A stretch of 18,080 bases of DNA, taken from positions 1-18,080 of the forward strand of contig JBPOIC010000066.1 of assembly GCA_052034865.1 (NCBI GenBank), in the 5' to 3' direction. The notes beneath the pieces are model-generated. The model was not told the DNA's origin. It did not search any database and saw nothing but the letters and a program-made list of their open reading frames with translations. The position numbers were made by a program, and so were the translations under genes. This DNA comes from JBPOIC01 sp052034865 (GTDB taxonomy: Bacteria > UBA10199 > JADFYH01). Positions 16,066-18,080 of this stretch are shown here, in pieces (position 1 is the first letter of the stretch; each line of letters begins with the position of its first letter).

Positions 16066-16473
16066 GTGGTGAGTGCTCATCATGGTAGATGGGCTTCTAA
16101 TCAATTATTTATAGCAAAACCTATGAATGCTTATCATTTAATTAAAGATATGATGCGTCCTGTTGAAAAACTGGCCACCCACATCCCCTTTATTCCTTTC
16201 GATAAAATCGAAAAGATCGAAGGGGTTGCTGATCAGATACTTAAAAAAGCAGATGCCTTTTTTTCGGGTCTTACAAAAACCCTGCCTTTTGTCCGTAAAC
16301 GAAAACGACCTAAAGTCCGAAAAGAAAAAGAGTTGATGAAAATCGAGGAAGCCCTCGAGAATCAACTGAATCCGGATATGAATCATCCTGAAGTGATTCA
16401 GACGATTGCCTTCAGTCTGTTGCAGGCCGTTCAGGAAGATCCTTCCTTAAGGGAGTTTTTTTTGAAGAGGTAG
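16066..16473 (+). CDS. Small basic protein of unknown function
   Basis: 135 residues if GTG 16066 is used, with AGGTGA 9 nt upstream; 116 residues from ATG 16123, which has no ribosome site. The first 19 residues look unlike the rest, so the shorter form remains possible. The body is rich in Lys, with amphipathic helices, a strongly basic patch (VRKRKRPKVRKEK, near residues 76-88), and an acidic C-terminal helix. There is no signal peptide or membrane segment, so it is probably cytoplasmic. It is AT-richer than its neighbours, stands alone on the plus strand between two leftward genes, and converges on the transporter gene with 54 bp between stops. A T-run at 16491-16496 has no clear stem. 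I do not recognise the family. Confidence 0.65.
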   Translation: MVSAHHGRWASNQLFIAKPMNAYHLIKDMMRPVEKLATHIPFIPFDKIEKIEGVADQILKKADAFFSGLTKTLPFVRKRKRPKVRKEKELMKIEEALENQLNPDMNHPEVIQTIAFSLLQAVQEDPSLREFFLKR

Positions 16474-16527
16474 CGGCATCTCCCGATATCTTTTTTACGA
16501 AGTTAGTATTCCCCGTTATTTTCAACT

Positions 16528-17484
16528 CTACTCCATCTCCAGCGACGGATTTTCCTCCTGTTCTCCTTTTCTCGCAGCGCGAACACGCATAAGCCCGATG
16601 CAGGATGCAATGACCAGCAAGGCTCCAATCAGCGTGTATCGATCCGGAATCTCTCCAAAAAATCTTATTCCAATTCCAAAAGAAAACAAAATGGCGATGT
16701 ACGAAAAAGGCGAAACGATCGAGGCTTCTTCATTTTTGTAGGCATAGGTCATGAGGAGTTGTCCCAGGGTTCCTGCAAGTCCTGCTCCCATCAAAACCAT
16801 GAAATACTGCAAATCCGGCATTTCAAATCCCAGGGCGAGACCTGGGATTGAAAGAGTGGCACTGACGGCTGCAAAGTAAAAAGCCATCGTTAAAAACGAA
16901 TCGGTTGCATGAAGTTGGCGAATCGCAACGTAGGCAAGCGCGGCCATGATCCCACTTCCCAAGCCTGCCAGAGCGGGAAGATGAAAACCAGAAAGCGATG
17001 GTTTGACGATGAACGCCACTCCCGCCAGCGAGAGCATGCTAAAGAAAAAAGCTCGGGGTGAGAGTGTTTCTTTTAGCAAAACGACTGAGAAAAAAGCGAC
17101 AAAGAGAGGAGATGTTTGGTTGAGAATAGCCGCGTCTCCGAGAGGAATGTGCGAGACGGCGTAAAAATTCAGATTGATAGCGGTAAAACCGGCAAGCCCT
17201 CGCCCCAATAGCAAAAGCGGTCGATTACCCAAAAAGGACTCTTTTCTTCTCCACAGGGCGTAACCCAAAATGACAGCTGATACGATCGAACGGAAGAAAA
17301 CCACTTCGGGCACGGGAATTTTCTGAAGGGCGAATTTTACAAAGCCTCCCATCATAGCAAAAAACAGAGAGGAGAGAATCATGCAGAAAATGCCGTTTTG
17401 GAGGAGGTGTGAGAAGGAGAAACGTCCGGTCGAGCCAGGAATTGAGGGGGATGATTTGAAGTTTTTGGGGACTTCGGGAAGCAT
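16528..17484 (-). CDS. EamA-family (DMT superfamily) transporter
   Basis: 318 residues with about ten hydrophobic membrane segments arranged as two EamA repeats, the architecture of inner-membrane drug/metabolite exporters. Family hallmarks are the first-repeat VVFFRS segment and the following Arg-Gly helix leading to IPLGDAAILNQTSPLFV. The second repeat ends with a hydrophobic helix before a charged Arg/Glu-rich tail. About 30 residues precede the first membrane segment. The start at 17484 has no clear Shine-Dalgarno sequence but is 4 nt after the stop of the upstream PEGA-like gene, so translational coupling is likely. Met 35 is an alternative start at the head of the first segment. The substrate cannot be told from sequence; amino acids, nucleosides and other small metabolites are known for the family. 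Confidence 0.9.
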   Translation of the reverse strand: MLPEVPKNFKSSPSIPGSTGRFSFSHLLQNGIFCMILSSLFFAMMGGFVKFALQKIPVPEVVFFRSIVSAVILGYALWRRKESFLGNRPLLLLGRGLAGFTAINLNFYAVSHIPLGDAAILNQTSPLFVAFFSVVLLKETLSPRAFFFSMLSLAGVAFIVKPSLSGFHLPALAGLGSGIMAALAYVAIRQLHATDSFLTMAFYFAAVSATLSIPGLALGFEMPDLQYFMVLMGAGLAGTLGQLLMTYAYKNEEASIVSPFSYIAILFSFGIGIRFFGEIPDRYTLIGALLVIASCIGLMRVRAARKGEQEENPSLEME

Positions 17485-17488
17485 ACGA

Positions 17489-18080
17489 TTATCGGCAGCT
17501 AATCAAGCCACGATCTCCATTAAAATTGGCAAGACAGGTCGTCGTGCCTTTCTTAACATTGGCAACTCCGCTGGCAACCGTCATCTTATTATTGATCGGA
17601 TTGATGGTAGAAACTTTTACAGAATGATTTCCGAGTGGCACTTGAGAAAACTGGACGCTACTGCCGCTTTTGGTGTTTCCATTGACTGTCACCGTTCCCC
17701 AGATGGGTCTCACAGCGACATTCACAACGCCGGTACCAGAGGCTGTCTTTGTGTTGGTATCAGGTTTTTCTTCTTTTACCGCTTCTTCCGTTTTTCCAGA
17801 TGCTTTATCCGCCCTCAGTTTCTCCTCTTTCTCTTTTCTTTCTTTTTTTCTTTTCTCTTCCAGGGCAAGGCGAATTTCTTCTGGAGTGAGCGGAGGTTTC
17901 GCCTGAAGCGTCTCGGGCTTTTTTTGAGATTCGGCCACGACCGGAAGACTTTCGGGTTTTGTTTCAATCCAAGATTCAGTTACTCGAGCGGGAGCGGATT
18001 CTGAAATGGTGGTAGCGATGGGTTCGGGAATTTTTTTCGAAGCGAAAAATTTTTTGCCCCCAAAATAAGAACCTCCTGCA
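17489..18080 (-). CDS. C-terminal part of a PEGA-domain-like protein
   Basis: The frame is open to the right window edge, so the N-terminus is missing; 196 residues are visible. A GTG at 17938 is an internal codon and not a needed start. The visible part begins with a short Gly/aromatic segment, then a Pro/Ser/Thr/Glu linker, a Lys/Glu-rich helix (about 67-106), and a beta domain (about 115-187) with the pattern VVNVAVRPIWGTVTVNG, then VPLGNHSVKV, typical of PEGA domains. In deltaproteobacteria such tails often end membrane Ser/Thr kinases or surface proteins, so a kinase upstream is possible but not visible. It ends 4 nt before the transporter start. Confidence 0.75.
   Translation of the reverse strand, partial: AGGSYFGGKKFFASKKIPEPIATTISESAPARVTESWIETKPESLPVVAESQKKPETLQAKPPLTPEEIRLALEEKRKKERKEKEEKLRADKASGKTEEAVKEEKPDTNTKTASGTGVVNVAVRPIWGTVTVNGNTKSGSSVQFSQVPLGNHSVKVSTINPINNKMTVASGVANVKKGTTTCLANFNGDRGLISCR

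Noticed and set aside
17381..18004. Plus-strand reading frame of 207 codons over the PEGA-like gene
   Set aside because: Its product is Phe/Arg/Ser-rich low-complexity sequence that mirrors the Lys/Glu-rich codons of the minus-strand gene. The minus-strand frame has a recognisable PEGA-like domain and abuts the transporter gene.

Overview
The window looks like chromosomal DNA from a Gram-negative bacterium of moderate GC content, most in keeping with the deltaproteobacteria-like lineages (Myxococcota, Bdellovibrionota and related candidate phyla). This placement is inferred from gene style and not from a marker gene. The supporting traits are several very large lipoproteins with Gly-rich linkers, ASH/HYDIN-like beta modules, a PEGA-type C-terminus behind a Lys/Glu-rich linker, and a Bacteroidetes/delta-type inositol-phosphate synthase.

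Positions 1-14256 read left to right and form a cell-envelope block. It begins with the 3' end of a protein with beta-rich ends (1-1224). A 1301-residue lipoprotein follows (1266-5171), whose middle and C-terminal parts resemble the BPI/TULIP lipid-binding fold by eye. Next come two tandem paralogous lipoproteins of exactly 1096 residues each (5247-8537 and 8835-12125). They have ASH/HYDIN-like modules and a C-terminal domain with eight conserved cysteines. The block ends with a lipoprotein chitinase-family (GH18) enzyme (12694-14256). All four complete proteins carry a lipobox cysteine followed by glycine, so they are expected to be lipid-anchored, probably in the outer membrane. The first three genes could be one transcript. 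A 13-bp hairpin separates genes two and three, and longer non-coding stretches precede the fourth and fifth genes.

The 568-bp gap in front of the GH18 gene is dense in structure: a bulged 12-bp inverted repeat, two diverged direct repeats of about 70 bp, and a long imperfect hairpin in the first of them. It may hold regulatory RNA or duplicated promoter DNA.

Positions 14257-18080 hold mostly leftward genes of a different character. They are an inositol-3-phosphate synthase (ino1) with a terminator-like hairpin in its leader, a small unrecognised rightward gene, an EamA-type transporter, and a PEGA-like protein cut by the window edge. The transporter starts 4 nt after the PEGA-like gene stops, so those two are probably co-transcribed. 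A bidirectional terminator separates the envelope block from ino1. No tRNA, rRNA, CRISPR array, insertion sequence or phage gene was seen.
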